A stretch of DNA of 64,000 bases from FEB-25 sp963726315. GTDB taxonomy: Bacteria > Chloroflexota > Anaerolineae > Anaerolineales > UBA4823. The stretch spans positions 868,001 through 932,000 of the forward strand of contig CAVSBZ010000007.1 in the NCBI GenBank assembly GCA_963726315.1, in the 5' to 3' direction. Made by a program: the position numbers and the translations under genes. The notes beneath the pieces are model-generated. The model searched no databases, had not been told where the DNA came from, and saw only the letters and a program-made list of their open reading frames with translations. Positions 8,021 to 16,036 of this stretch are shown here, in pieces (positions within the stretch are counted from its first letter, which is position 1; the number at the start of each line of letters is the position of its first letter).

Positions 8021-9123
8021 AAGCTCCTCCTCACTCGATCAACCATGAAGCGAATAAATTGTAATGCGACGTATATTCCACATATCCACAGGATTATCGG
8101 AATGAAGATCGAGTAAAACGAATCGACATAAAAAAGAAAAGGTGTCCGCTCCAGGCTGACCTCGTAATGTCCTGTCCAGGCTCCAGTCCAATTCGGTCCT
8201 ACACCAGGGTGACACTTCTGACAGGTGGTAAGCAGATTATTGGGGTTGACCGATGAGTTGGGATCATCGGGTTTCAAGATGTCATGGATGCCGTGGCAAT
8301 CCGTACAGATGGCTGAATAGTGCTGAACGGTAGGCCAGCGGGCTTCATAAACGGAGACATCCACACCATGCCATGAAAGATTGTACAAGCTGTACACATC
8401 GGCGGAAAGACCATATTTAGCCATCATTTCTTCGTTGGCATGACAGCTAGCGCATAAATCAGGCTCATCCACCCGGAACTGCTGAGTGCGAGGATCTTGA
8501 ATATTATGCACTCCATGGCAGGTAGTGCATACAGGGACATCCGGATTTGACTCCTGCTCCAAGGCGTTGCCATGGACGCTTGATTGATACACCGAATATT
8601 CCTGGGTATGGCAGTTTCCACAGGTTGCGGGGATCAATGTACGGGGATCACTGGGTGATTTGATATAGTGTGACCCGTGACAATCAGTGCATACGGGTGC
8701 ATTGAGATTACCAGCTTCAGCTGCTTGGGCATGCATACTATCCATAGTCTTTGAGTAATTATCCGGGTGGCACTTCTGGCAGGCAGCGTAATATTCCCTG
8801 GTTAATTCACGTTTGGTCTGGTAATCGATCGCAGGGTGAGGGTAAGTGGTAATGTTCGTGTGGCAGGCCTCGCATTCGATCCCATTTGGACTGTGAACAG
8901 AGGTCGCTAATTGATCTGGATTGACATAAAGGGACACTTCCTCGCCACTCGGAAGGGTCATTTTAAGATCGGGGTTGGAATGGCAGCTTAAGCAGTATTC
9001 CTCAGTCTGCTGTTTCGGCTCGCTGGCTTGTGTTGGTGAAAACCAAAGGAGGCTCAATACTGCGATCAGACCGACTACCAGGAATATTCCCGGCAATTTA
9101 ATGATAGGAGAGAATTTTGACAT
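8017..9123 (-). CDS. Nonahaem cytochrome c with C-terminal membrane anchor (paralogue 1)
   Basis: A 368-residue protein starting at ATG 9123, chosen because AAGGAGG sits just upstream; a longer frame to 9204 runs into the preceding gene. It has a signal segment (about 9-32) and nine CxxCH motifs: CLSCH, CEACH, CQKCH, CTDCH, CGNCH, CTTCH, CASCH, CTDCH and CQKCH. A C-terminal hydrophobic helix follows (about 335-360), with a short basic tail. It is a paralogue of the protein at 5943-7280 and couples to the downstream cytochrome b gene through ATGA. I infer that it and the cytochrome b form one membrane unit. Confidence 0.9.
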   Translation of the reverse strand: MSKFSPIIKLPGIFLVVGLIAVLSLLWFSPTQASEPKQQTEEYCLSCHSNPDLKMTLPSGEEVSLYVNPDQLATSVHSPNGIECEACHTNITTYPHPAIDYQTKRELTREYYAACQKCHPDNYSKTMDSMHAQAAEAGNLNAPVCTDCHGSHYIKSPSDPRTLIPATCGNCHTQEYSVYQSSVHGNALEQESNPDVPVCTTCHGVHNIQDPRTQQFRVDEPDLCASCHANEEMMAKYGLSADVYSLYNLSWHGVDVSVYEARWPTVQHYSAICTDCHGIHDILKPDDPNSSVNPNNLLTTCQKCHPGVGPNWTGAWTGHYEVSLERTPFLFYVDSFYSIFIPIILWICGIYVALQFIRFMVDRVRRSL

Positions 9124-9136
9124 GTGCCGGTCCTCC

Positions 9137-9310
9137 TTAATAGCCGTTATCTTCTTTTTTTTGGTATTCCTCGGGAGGAGGAGCCGGTTTGGCGACAATT
9201 CCAAATCTGCGCAGCAGGTATGATATGCCGAATAAGACGATTAAAGGTACCAGGCAACGCGCAATGCAGAGCATGGCTACATAGATTGGATTGGCTGTTG
9301 CGTCACCCAT
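9137..9310 (-). CDS. Small single-helix membrane protein in cytochrome operon
   Basis: A 57-residue peptide with one predicted helix (about residues 9-31) and a charged C-terminal tail rich in Pro, Glu and Lys. Start at ATG 9310 is backed by a GGAGG sequence upstream; a longer frame to 9364 has no such site. It lies 13 bases before the nonahaem gene. I do not recognise the family. Its place between the NrfD-like subunit and the first nonahaem cytochrome suggests an accessory or assembly subunit. Confidence 0.6.
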   Translation of the reverse strand: MGDATANPIYVAMLCIARCLVPLIVLFGISYLLRRFGIVAKPAPPPEEYQKKEDNGY

Positions 9311-9445
9311 ATTATTATCCTCCGCTTGGGGTCTGGACCTTCTCAGACACATGCAAGCAAGCATGGATGATCTTTTGAACCCAAAAAAGACCAGAATAAA
9401 GGAAATTTTTCACTATTAAGTATAACCTATCCGGAAGCTGCTCGA

Positions 9446-10672
9446 TCAAGAATGTTCCTCTTTTCCGAAGAGGGGAAGATACCTTACCCCCAGGGTAAGC
9501 ATAGTGAGTGCATAGCCAATGATGCCGATGGCAATACCCCATTCTGGTAAAGCGGGGAAGTATTTTCCAGGAGGAAGCTGGTAGAGTGTACCAGGGGAAT
9601 AGCTCAATGGCACGAACAAGCCCCCAACCGTAACATTCCACCGATTTACCAGGATGCCCAGGACGGCAAATAAAGCGCCGATGACCAGGAAACCCGGTCG
9701 GCGGTTGAAGCGTGGGGTGAGGAAAAGGACTGCAGGCAAAAACACACCCAGAATGATCTCGAAGACCCAAAATGAGAAGTTGTACGGGGTTTGCTGGCTT
9801 AGTAGATTAAAAGCTTCACTTACCGAAGGAGTGCGTCCGTAATATGTGACCGCAGCGAAGTCCCAGAAGCGGATATAGCCGTACACTAATAAGGCGAATC
9901 CACTAAAGCGGGCAATCGCATGTAAAATGTCATCGGAGATGCTCTTCTTACCTGTTACCCATTCAACGATATAGGCAATTGCCATGGTAAGTGCTGGACC
10001 TACAGCTACAGCCGAAAGGATGAACATAATGGGCATACTAGGTTTGAACCAGATCGGGCGTGATTTTACGATGCCGTAAGTAGCGCCCAGGGAAGACTGG
10101 TGCAGCAGGGAGATCCCCAGACCAAGCAGGGCAAGCAGTGGGGCAGCACGGTGCAGATATTTAGCACCGACGCGAATCCAATTGTAGCGGTTGAAAAACC
10201 TGGACTCAGCGATGACCGGTGCAAATTCCACCAGCATAATGGTCAAGTATATGGTGATGCACCAGGTAATTTCCCACAAGACAGAGTGGATATTCCAGTA
10301 TATCCAGGGGTGCCAGAAGCGATCCGGACGACCAATGTCCATTACCAGGGTCAACAAGGCACAGCTGTAACCGATAAACCCAACGAATACTGCTAACGGG
10401 ATAATGGGTTTAAAACGCTTCAGCCCAAACAGATAAACCACTGCAGAAAGGGTGAATGCTCCTGCTCCGAGGGCAATAGAAGACAGGTCGATGGTGATCC
10501 ACAATCCCCAGGGTACTGCATCGGACATGTTGGTGATGTACAGACCATTCCAAAATACTTCAACCGCTGAGACGAGACCGATTATGATGCACAGACCGAG
10601 AAACCCAAACCATGCCAATAATGCCGGGCTGAGAGAAAACGGTTTTCGCTCACCAAGTGTTTGTGTGGCCAT
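9446..10672 (-). CDS. NrfD/PsrC-like quinone-reactive membrane subunit
   Basis: A 408-residue polytopic membrane protein with about nine hydrophobic helices. The loop DIGRPDRFWHP near residue 115 is typical of the NrfD/PsrC (polysulfide reductase) family, which binds quinone and partners with a four-cluster ferredoxin without carrying a cofactor of its own. ATG 10672 was chosen over an upstream in-frame ATG at 10813 because AAGGAGGG precedes it and it begins one base after the ferredoxin stop. Together with the preceding ferredoxin it forms the usual NrfCD/HybAB-type pair. No molybdopterin catalytic subunit is in the window, so the octahaem cytochrome upstream is the likely redox partner. Confidence 0.9.
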   Translation of the reverse strand: MATQTLGERKPFSLSPALLAWFGFLGLCIIIGLVSAVEVFWNGLYITNMSDAVPWGLWITIDLSSIALGAGAFTLSAVVYLFGLKRFKPIIPLAVFVGFIGYSCALLTLVMDIGRPDRFWHPWIYWNIHSVLWEITWCITIYLTIMLVEFAPVIAESRFFNRYNWIRVGAKYLHRAAPLLALLGLGISLLHQSSLGATYGIVKSRPIWFKPSMPIMFILSAVAVGPALTMAIAYIVEWVTGKKSISDDILHAIARFSGFALLVYGYIRFWDFAAVTYYGRTPSVSEAFNLLSQQTPYNFSFWVFEIILGVFLPAVLFLTPRFNRRPGFLVIGALFAVLGILVNRWNVTVGGLFVPLSYSPGTLYQLPPGKYFPALPEWGIAIGIIGYALTMLTLGVRYLPLFGKEEHS

Positions 10673-10673
10673 T

Positions 10674-11522
10674 TTACAAGCCCTCCTTGGGAATGACATA
10701 ATAGACGCTAGGCTCGGTGCCCAATTCTTCCCGCAGGCGAATGGTGGCTTCGGTAGCAACTGCCTGGGAAACCATACTGTTGGGATCATTGAGATCCCCA
10801 AATACGCGGGCACCGACGGGGCAGATATTGACGCAAGCAGGGTTGGCTTCCATGTCTTCTCCCGGCATAAAACCTGATTTCAAACCCGCATCGATACGCT
10901 GGATGCAAAAAGTGCATTTCTCAACCACACCACGCGGGCGGCGATCGACTTCAGGAATACCCCAGGTAGGGACGTAAGGATTTACATCTGTTCGTTCCTG
11001 CCAGTTGAATTTTCGAGCATCATATGGACAGGCAATCTCACAATAACGGCAGCCAATACAGCGGTCATAGTTCATGATCACCAGACCATCCGAGCGGTGA
11101 TATGTGGCTTGGACCGGGCAGACTTCCACGCAGGGTGCATCACCACAATGGAGACATGGGCGGCTGAAGAAAAAAGGCGTGCCGGTGGAGGTTTTTTCAT
11201 CAACTACGATATTCCAGGGCTTTTCGGGAGGATCCATTTCAGGGTCAACCCATACATCATTGGTGGCTGAGCAGGCTCGCAGGCAGTATTCGCAGCCAAT
11301 GCACTTATCCAGGTTGATTACCATGCCCCAGCGGTGCCCGGAGGGAGAGGCCGATGTTTCTTCTATCCCTTCCACTTGCTCCTGTTTAAAACTGGCAAAT
11401 GGCGAAAGAGGACCGGTGGTGAGGAGCTGGGCAGCTACAACCGAGCCGGCAGCTGTACCACCGACGATCAAAAAATCACGCCGAGTAAGCTCAAGCTTGA
11501 TCTTAGTCTTCTTTTTGCTCAT
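10674..11522 (-). CDS. Tat-exported four [4Fe-4S] ferredoxin (NrfC/HybA/DsrO-like)
   Basis: A 282-residue iron-sulfur protein. The N-terminus has a twin-arginine motif (TRRDFLIVGG, about residues 13-22) followed by a hydrophobic stretch, so export in folded form is expected. Cysteine groups CIGCEYCLRAC, CLHCGDAPCVEVCP, CIGCRYCEIACP and CTFC...CVNICP provide four cubane clusters. ATG 11522 has AGGA upstream and overlaps the octahaem gene by 20 bases. The partner is the NrfD-like protein one base downstream. The pair normally shuttles electrons between the quinone pool and a periplasmic redox enzyme. Confidence 0.9.
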   Translation of the reverse strand: MSKKKTKIKLELTRRDFLIVGGTAAGSVVAAQLLTTGPLSPFASFKQEQVEGIEETSASPSGHRWGMVINLDKCIGCEYCLRACSATNDVWVDPEMDPPEKPWNIVVDEKTSTGTPFFFSRPCLHCGDAPCVEVCPVQATYHRSDGLVIMNYDRCIGCRYCEIACPYDARKFNWQERTDVNPYVPTWGIPEVDRRPRGVVEKCTFCIQRIDAGLKSGFMPGEDMEANPACVNICPVGARVFGDLNDPNSMVSQAVATEATIRLREELGTEPSVYYVIPKEGL

Positions 11523-12504
11523 CTTTTTTATCCTCAACGACACGAATGCCGCGACTGACAACCCAGGCCGCTGCCACTCCGGTCATCAGACCAACGATGG
11601 CTCCTTGAGCCAAGCCGATATAAAGACGATTTGTACTTTGAGTTTTCAAGTCATCAATCTGCTGTGATTGGGTCTGGACTTGTTGTTTGAGGGTGGCAGT
11701 ATCGACGGTTTGCAGCTGAGTGACCTCACCGGATAGCTTGACAATTTCATCGCGGGTGTGGACTGTGTCTTGATGGCAAGCAATGCAGGCATCCGACCCG
11801 ACGGTGAAGGTGTGACCGGTTGGAACCAGACCCTGGATGGGGTCATTGGTGCGCGGGCTGGTGTACATGTGACAGTTACTGCATTCAAGCCCAGCGTTGG
11901 CATGTGTGCTGTGGGTGAATGACCCGCCTCTTTCCTGGTGGCAAGTTGTGCATAGAGCCGTGACTGAATCGGCCATGGGTTTCTGTGAATGGGGGTTATG
12001 GCAGGATTGACATTGGATGCCTTCCTGCCCGTGGACGGAGGCGTGCCATTCATCAGTGGTGGTTTTATGGCAGGAGCCACACAGGTCAGCATTGGGGGTG
12101 ATGGGCATGGGGGCTTCGGGATGGTTGGGTTGGAACGGACCATGGCAGGCCTCACAAGTAACACCCTCCTCGGCGTATTTTCCGGTTTGGGTGTCAAACC
12201 CTGTGGTATGGCACTCGAGGCATGAGACCTGACTACCCAATTGCGTCCAATCTTGCTGGAAGATAGGGGCAGAGAAGGCTTGGGCATGGCGGGTATTCTG
12301 CCATTCCGTATGGATGTTTTCATGACATTGCGCGCATGACTGAGAGCCAGCATAACCTGGAACCTGGTATGCTGGTGCAACCTCAGGCGCAGCTGTCACG
12401 GGTTGGGCCACGGAGAGAAGCCCTCCAACGACTGCACAAACACTAAACACAATGCCAAAGACCAGCCAGCTACGGTTTTTCCGGATTGCCTTCAGGATTT
12501 TCAT
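11503..12504 (-). CDS. Octahaem cytochrome c with coiled-coil and C-terminal membrane tail
   Basis: A 333-residue exported protein with a signal segment (about 10-35) and eight CxxCH motifs: CAQCH, CLECH, CEACH, CGSCH, CQSCH, CTTCH, CSNCH and CIACH. After the last haem a heptad-like, Gln-rich stretch (about 245-285) predicts a coiled coil, then a single membrane helix and a charged tail. The opening motif resembles cytochrome c554-type multihaem proteins. ATG 12504 is preceded by GGAGAAG. It is the first gene of the long operon; the terminator at 12655-12690 separates it from the octahaem lipoprotein upstream. Probably the c-type partner of the ferredoxin/NrfD module. Confidence 0.88.
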   Translation of the reverse strand: MKILKAIRKNRSWLVFGIVFSVCAVVGGLLSVAQPVTAAPEVAPAYQVPGYAGSQSCAQCHENIHTEWQNTRHAQAFSAPIFQQDWTQLGSQVSCLECHTTGFDTQTGKYAEEGVTCEACHGPFQPNHPEAPMPITPNADLCGSCHKTTTDEWHASVHGQEGIQCQSCHNPHSQKPMADSVTALCTTCHQERGGSFTHSTHANAGLECSNCHMYTSPRTNDPIQGLVPTGHTFTVGSDACIACHQDTVHTRDEIVKLSGEVTQLQTVDTATLKQQVQTQSQQIDDLKTQSTNRLYIGLAQGAIVGLMTGVAAAWVVSRGIRVVEDKKDEQKED

Positions 12505-12578
12505 TGCATTCTTCTCCATATATAGGTTATTCACCCTATTAATCTAACATGAGAATATGGCTATTCTACCCTATATTT

Positions 12579-12608
12579 ATGATAGATACTAAGTAAATAT
12601 ATAGTCAA
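12579..12608 (-). promoter_or_regulatory. Candidate promoter of the cytochrome operon
   Basis: On the minus strand TTGACT (12608-12603) and TATCAT (12584-12579) are 18 bases apart, about 75 bases before the octahaem start codon. The sequence is very AT-rich compared with its surroundings. Assignment is from consensus only. Confidence 0.45.
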
Positions 12609-12654
12609 AAATGTCATTTTTAATGATTGACAAATGTAATTGATGAACACAGTG

Positions 12655-12690
12655 AAAAATAAAAAAATTGCGGACATTTCTGTCCGCAAT
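12655..12690 (-). terminator. Rho-independent terminator after octahaem lipoprotein gene
   Basis: Perfect 10-bp stem (ATTGCGGACA at 12667-12676 with TGTCCGCAAT at 12681-12690) and a 4-base loop. On the minus strand it is followed directly by a run of T residues. It lies 35 bases beyond the stop of the lipoprotein gene and isolates it from the following operon. Confidence 0.9.
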
Positions 12691-12724
12691 CATGTTGATA
12701 TTAACCTAAACGCTTTGCTTAAGA

Positions 12725-13960
12725 CTAAGGTACCTGGGAAGCAGGTGGAATATTATGGTAGCCACCAGCTGCAGTCACCAGCTCGGCTTCGGATTTCGTA
12801 GAGCCGTGACAATGACGGCAGGCATAATCCAGGCTGACCTGACCGGTGGCTAAGCTTCCATCTTCTTTGAATTGACTGGTTGTGCGAGGGTCGATGGCAA
12901 CCACGTGGGTCGCCATATCACCCATAAACCCCTGGAGATTGGCTGCTCCGCTTTGGATAAGGTGGGGCATATGGCAATCTGCGCAGCCCACATTTTTTTC
13001 CACGTGGGAGGGGTTGTTCTGGAACTGAGCTTCCTTCCAGTGGCAATCGGAGCAAAGGATTTTGGTGGCTTGTTGACCGGCAAGCTGGAGCTGAACCACT
13101 CCTGAGTGAGGATCATGGCAGGTAAGGCAATCCAAGAGCAGATGTTTACTCTGGCTAAGATCGCCATACTGATCGCCATGCTGGATGAAACCATTTGATA
13201 CATCGAGGGAGGCGGTTGGGACGTACTGGTGACAGTCACGGCAAAGACTGGAGTCAGTATTTACCAGCAGGCGGACACCCTTGGGGTTATTAGCATGTTG
13301 GCTGCCGGGTCCATGGCAGCGCTCACAGCGAACACCTGCCTGCGCCCAGCTTCCGGAAATCCCAGGCAGGTTATCCTGGCTGCCACCCGTGCTGTACCCC
13401 GTGGTATGACATGACCCACAGGTGAAGGCTAAATCGGCTTCTCCGGAATGAAATGATGCCAAGCCTGGAGAGAGACCAAGTGCCGGGTTCCCAAAATTAT
13501 ACTGATTTTGGAATTCGGCGTTGCCAGAAGTGCTGGGTGCATCAGTGATGATATAACCTTGTGAATTAACAAAAATTGCCTTCCAAAAATATCCACCGAT
13601 AATGTAGCTGATATTCGTTAGAGAGTAGCCGCTCGGAGCAGATGAAACCTGGGTATATGGATAGGTTGGAGCTTTCCCATCGGTGACCGGTGAAAGGCTC
13701 CACGGGTGACCGGATTTCATATAAGTCTGAAATAAATCATTATGGCAGCCGGAACACACCTGGTCACCAATATATTCAGCACCGGTCGGACCTGGTTCAC
13801 CGGTTGGACCGGGTTCACCGGCGGGACCGGCTGGACCTTCCGGTCCTGCAGGACCCGCTGGGCCGACGGGTCCTGTTTCTCCTTGCGGTCCTGCACAGGC
13901 GGCCAAAAGCCCTGCCAGGATCAAGGTTAAACCAATAATTACGAGCCATTTCCGTGACAT
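12725..13960 (-). CDS. Octahaem cytochrome c lipoprotein with collagen-like stalk
   Basis: A 411-residue protein. The signal peptide ends in a lipobox (LLAAC, Cys22). Immediately after it, residues 24-59 form twelve G-x-y triplets rich in Pro, a short collagen-like stalk. The rest carries eight CxxCH motifs: CSGCH, CGSCH, CERCH, CRDCH, CLTCH, CSDCH, CADCH and CRHCH. Inferred architecture is a haem head held away from the membrane on a lipid-anchored triple-helical stalk. It has its own promoter (14001-14029) and terminator, so it may be regulated apart from the main operon. ATG 13960 has GAGGAG upstream. No CxxCK motif is present. It could accept electrons from the membrane complexes encoded downstream. 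Confidence 0.9.
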   Translation of the reverse strand: MSRKWLVIIGLTLILAGLLAACAGPQGETGPVGPAGPAGPEGPAGPAGEPGPTGEPGPTGAEYIGDQVCSGCHNDLFQTYMKSGHPWSLSPVTDGKAPTYPYTQVSSAPSGYSLTNISYIIGGYFWKAIFVNSQGYIITDAPSTSGNAEFQNQYNFGNPALGLSPGLASFHSGEADLAFTCGSCHTTGYSTGGSQDNLPGISGSWAQAGVRCERCHGPGSQHANNPKGVRLLVNTDSSLCRDCHQYVPTASLDVSNGFIQHGDQYGDLSQSKHLLLDCLTCHDPHSGVVQLQLAGQQATKILCSDCHWKEAQFQNNPSHVEKNVGCADCHMPHLIQSGAANLQGFMGDMATHVVAIDPRTTSQFKEDGSLATGQVSLDYACRHCHGSTKSEAELVTAAGGYHNIPPASQVP

Positions 13961-14000
13961 ACACCGCTCCTCACTAACGTTGTATTAATCTAATTCGGGT

Positions 14001-14029
14001 ATTTTACACTACTTTTCCTTCCCTGCTAA
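14001..14029 (-). promoter_or_regulatory. Candidate promoter of octahaem lipoprotein gene
   Basis: Minus-strand TTAGCA (14029-14024) and TAAAAT (14006-14001) are separated by 17 bases, about 40 bases before the start codon at 13960. It is back to back with the aspS promoter. Confidence 0.45.
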
Positions 14030-14041
14030 CCTAATCTCGAG

Positions 14042-14047
14042 TATAAT
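14042..14047 (+). promoter_or_regulatory. Candidate -10 element of aspS leader transcript
   Basis: A perfect TATAAT hexamer lies about 205 bases before the aspS start, just upstream of the structured leader. No good -35 hexamer is visible at 17 bases. Confidence 0.4.
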
Positions 14048-14124
14048 GCTGGAAATCTGGAGCTAGGAATGACACTTTTTACCTGGGCCTTTACCGCACT
14101 GAATGATAATGATAATCCAATCTG

Positions 14125-14216
14125 GCGTCGGGCGAGAGGCATCAGGCTGCAAATGAGCTGAACCTGAATGGCCATCATCAATCGCCCGACGCAACTCGCG
14201 GAGGGCGATTTATTTT
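14125..14216 (+). promoter_or_regulatory. aspS leader with two alternative hairpins (attenuator candidate)
   Basis: GCGTCGGGCGA (14125-14135) pairs perfectly with TCGCCCGACGC (14182-14192). Inside, CAGG/CCTG and GGC/GCC can extend the stem. The second arm can instead pair downstream: AATCGCCC (14180-14187) with GGGCGATT (14203-14210), followed by TATTTT, which resembles a weak terminator. The two folds exclude each other, as in transcription attenuation. The T-box sequence (GGTGG..CC) is not present, so the sensing mechanism is unknown. Confidence 0.5.
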
Positions 14217-14252
14217 GCCAATCCGACAGCGCATGTTTTTATGGAGGCAAGA

Positions 14253-16034
14253 ATGTACAAGACGAACACATGTGGGGAGTTGCGCGCCAGCCACCAAGGG
14301 ATGGAAGTGACCCTGGCGGGATGGGTGAATCGGCGGCGTGTTCTTGGAGGGATCAATTTTGTTGACCTCAGGGACCGCTTCGGTATGGTCCAGGTGGTGA
14401 CGGACCCTGCCAGGTACCCTGAAATCCATCAGGCGCTCGAAGAAGTCAGACCGGAGTGGGTGATCCAGGTGGAAGGGCTGGTCAGGTTACGCCCGGAAGG
14501 ATTGGCAAACCCCAACATGCCGACGGGTGAGGTGGAAGTGCTGGCAAAAAAGATAACCATCCTTAACCAGGCGAAGACCACACCTATCACGATTAGTAAA
14601 GAAGAAGGCGAGAATGAAGAAATACGCCTGCGATATCGCTACCTCGACCTGCGACGAGAGAGGATGCGCGGGAACCTGATCCTGCGGCACAAGGTGATTA
14701 AATTCATCCGCGATTACCTGGACAGCAAGGGTTTCCTGGAAATTGAAACGCCGATCTTGTTCAAGACTACTCCCGAAGGTGCCAGAGACTACCTGGTGCC
14801 ATCGAGGGTGTATCCGGGAGAGTTTTACGCGCTACCACAATCGCCACAACAGCTCAAACAATTATTAATGGTAGCCGGTATGGAGCGCTACTTTCAGATT
14901 GCCCGCTGCTTCCGAGACGAGGACCAACGGGGAGACCGTCAGCCTGAATTCACCCAACTCGACCTCGAGATGTCTTTCGTTGAGCGTGAAGATATCATGC
15001 AGCTGATCGAAGAGATGTTTACCATGATGGTAGCACAAGTAGTACCGGAAAAACGACTGTTTACCAGCCCGTGGCCGAGGATTAAGTATCACGAAGCGAT
15101 GCAGCGATTCGGAAAGGACAATCCGGATATCCGTTTTGGGATGGAGCTGCAGGATGTGACTGAGCTGGCAGGCAGATCGGGATTCCAAGTTTTTGAGAGC
15201 ACGGTTGCTGGCGGAGGGCATGTCCGGGGGATCAATGCACCTGGATTGGGAGATTACAGCCGGAAGCAGCTGGACGAATTGACGGAATTGGCGAAGAAGT
15301 TTGGAGCCAAAGGGTTAGCCTATGTTGCCATCACAGCCAGCGGAGAACAGAGGTCATCATTCGCCAAGTTTGTAACACCAGAAGTCATGGAATCCATCCT
15401 TACCAATCTGAACGCCAAAGCTGGTGACTTGCTCCTGTTCGTCGCCGATAAGCCTGCAACAATATATGATGTATTAGGCAGATTGCGCGTCTTACTTGCT
15501 GAACGGATGGGGTTGGCAGATAAAAATGTCCTGGGGTTCTGCTGGATCATCGACTTCCCATTCGTAGTCTGGAACGAAGAAGAAAAGCGGTGGGACCCGA
15601 GCCACCATTTGTTCACCTCACCGGTAGTGGAGGATATCCCGTTGTTGGATACAGACCCTGGCAAAGCACGTGGCCAGCAGTACGACCTGGTAGTGAACAA
15701 CTATGAGGTAGGTGGAGGCTCAATCCGAATCCATCAGCGCGCCCTACAGGAAAAAGTATTCAAGCTGATCGGGCTTGACCCGGAGGTAGCACGCGAGCAA
15801 TTCGGGCATATGCTGGAAGCTTTCGAATATGGAACACCACCCCATGGAGGAATTGCACCGGGCATCGACCGGCTGTGCATGGTGCTGGCAGATGAGCCGA
15901 ATATCCGTGAAGTAATTGCTTTCCCCAAGAGCCAAACGGCGCGTGACTTAATGGCGGGGGCACCAAGCCCTGCAGAACCAGGGCAGCTAAGAGAGCTGCA
16001 CTTAAAAATTGATAAAGAAGCACCAGGGAGGTAA
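14253..16034 (+). CDS. aspS: Aspartyl-tRNA synthetase
   Basis: A 593-residue class II synthetase of the long bacterial type (about 590 residues, with the inserted GAD domain). It has an N-terminal OB-fold (about 1-105), the motif 2 region FRDEDQRGDRQPEFTQ and the motif 3 region PPHGGIAPGIDRL near the C-terminus. ATG 14253 was chosen because GGAGG lies 6 bases upstream; an in-frame ATG at 14241 overlaps that site. It charges tRNA-Asp with aspartate. asnS follows after two bases, so tRNA-Asn is probably charged directly and this enzyme need not misacylate it. The structured leader upstream suggests attenuation control. Confidence 0.96.
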   Translation: MYKTNTCGELRASHQGMEVTLAGWVNRRRVLGGINFVDLRDRFGMVQVVTDPARYPEIHQALEEVRPEWVIQVEGLVRLRPEGLANPNMPTGEVEVLAKKITILNQAKTTPITISKEEGENEEIRLRYRYLDLRRERMRGNLILRHKVIKFIRDYLDSKGFLEIETPILFKTTPEGARDYLVPSRVYPGEFYALPQSPQQLKQLLMVAGMERYFQIARCFRDEDQRGDRQPEFTQLDLEMSFVEREDIMQLIEEMFTMMVAQVVPEKRLFTSPWPRIKYHEAMQRFGKDNPDIRFGMELQDVTELAGRSGFQVFESTVAGGGHVRGINAPGLGDYSRKQLDELTELAKKFGAKGLAYVAITASGEQRSSFAKFVTPEVMESILTNLNAKAGDLLLFVADKPATIYDVLGRLRVLLAERMGLADKNVLGFCWIIDFPFVVWNEEEKRWDPSHHLFTSPVVEDIPLLDTDPGKARGQQYDLVVNNYEVGGGSIRIHQRALQEKVFKLIGLDPEVAREQFGHMLEAFEYGTPPHGGIAPGIDRLCMVLADEPNIREVIAFPKSQTARDLMAGAPSPAEPGQLRELHLKIDKEAPGR

Positions 16035-16036
16035 GA

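Noticed and set aside
13760..13890. Repetitive GC-rich DNA (ACCGG/GGACC units) suggesting a CRISPR or minisatellite
   Set aside because: The repeats encode the G-x-y collagen-like stretch in frame; units are 9 bases and imperfect, without spacers.
5943..13960. Multihaem nitrite reductase or hydroxylamine oxidoreductase
   Set aside because: No CxxCK motif (NrfA) is seen in any of the four octa/nonahaem proteins, and nothing shows an HAO-type crosslink tyrosine.
14100..14250. T-box riboswitch for aspS
   Set aside because: No T-box core (GGTGG..CC) and no clear specifier loop; kept only as attenuator candidate.
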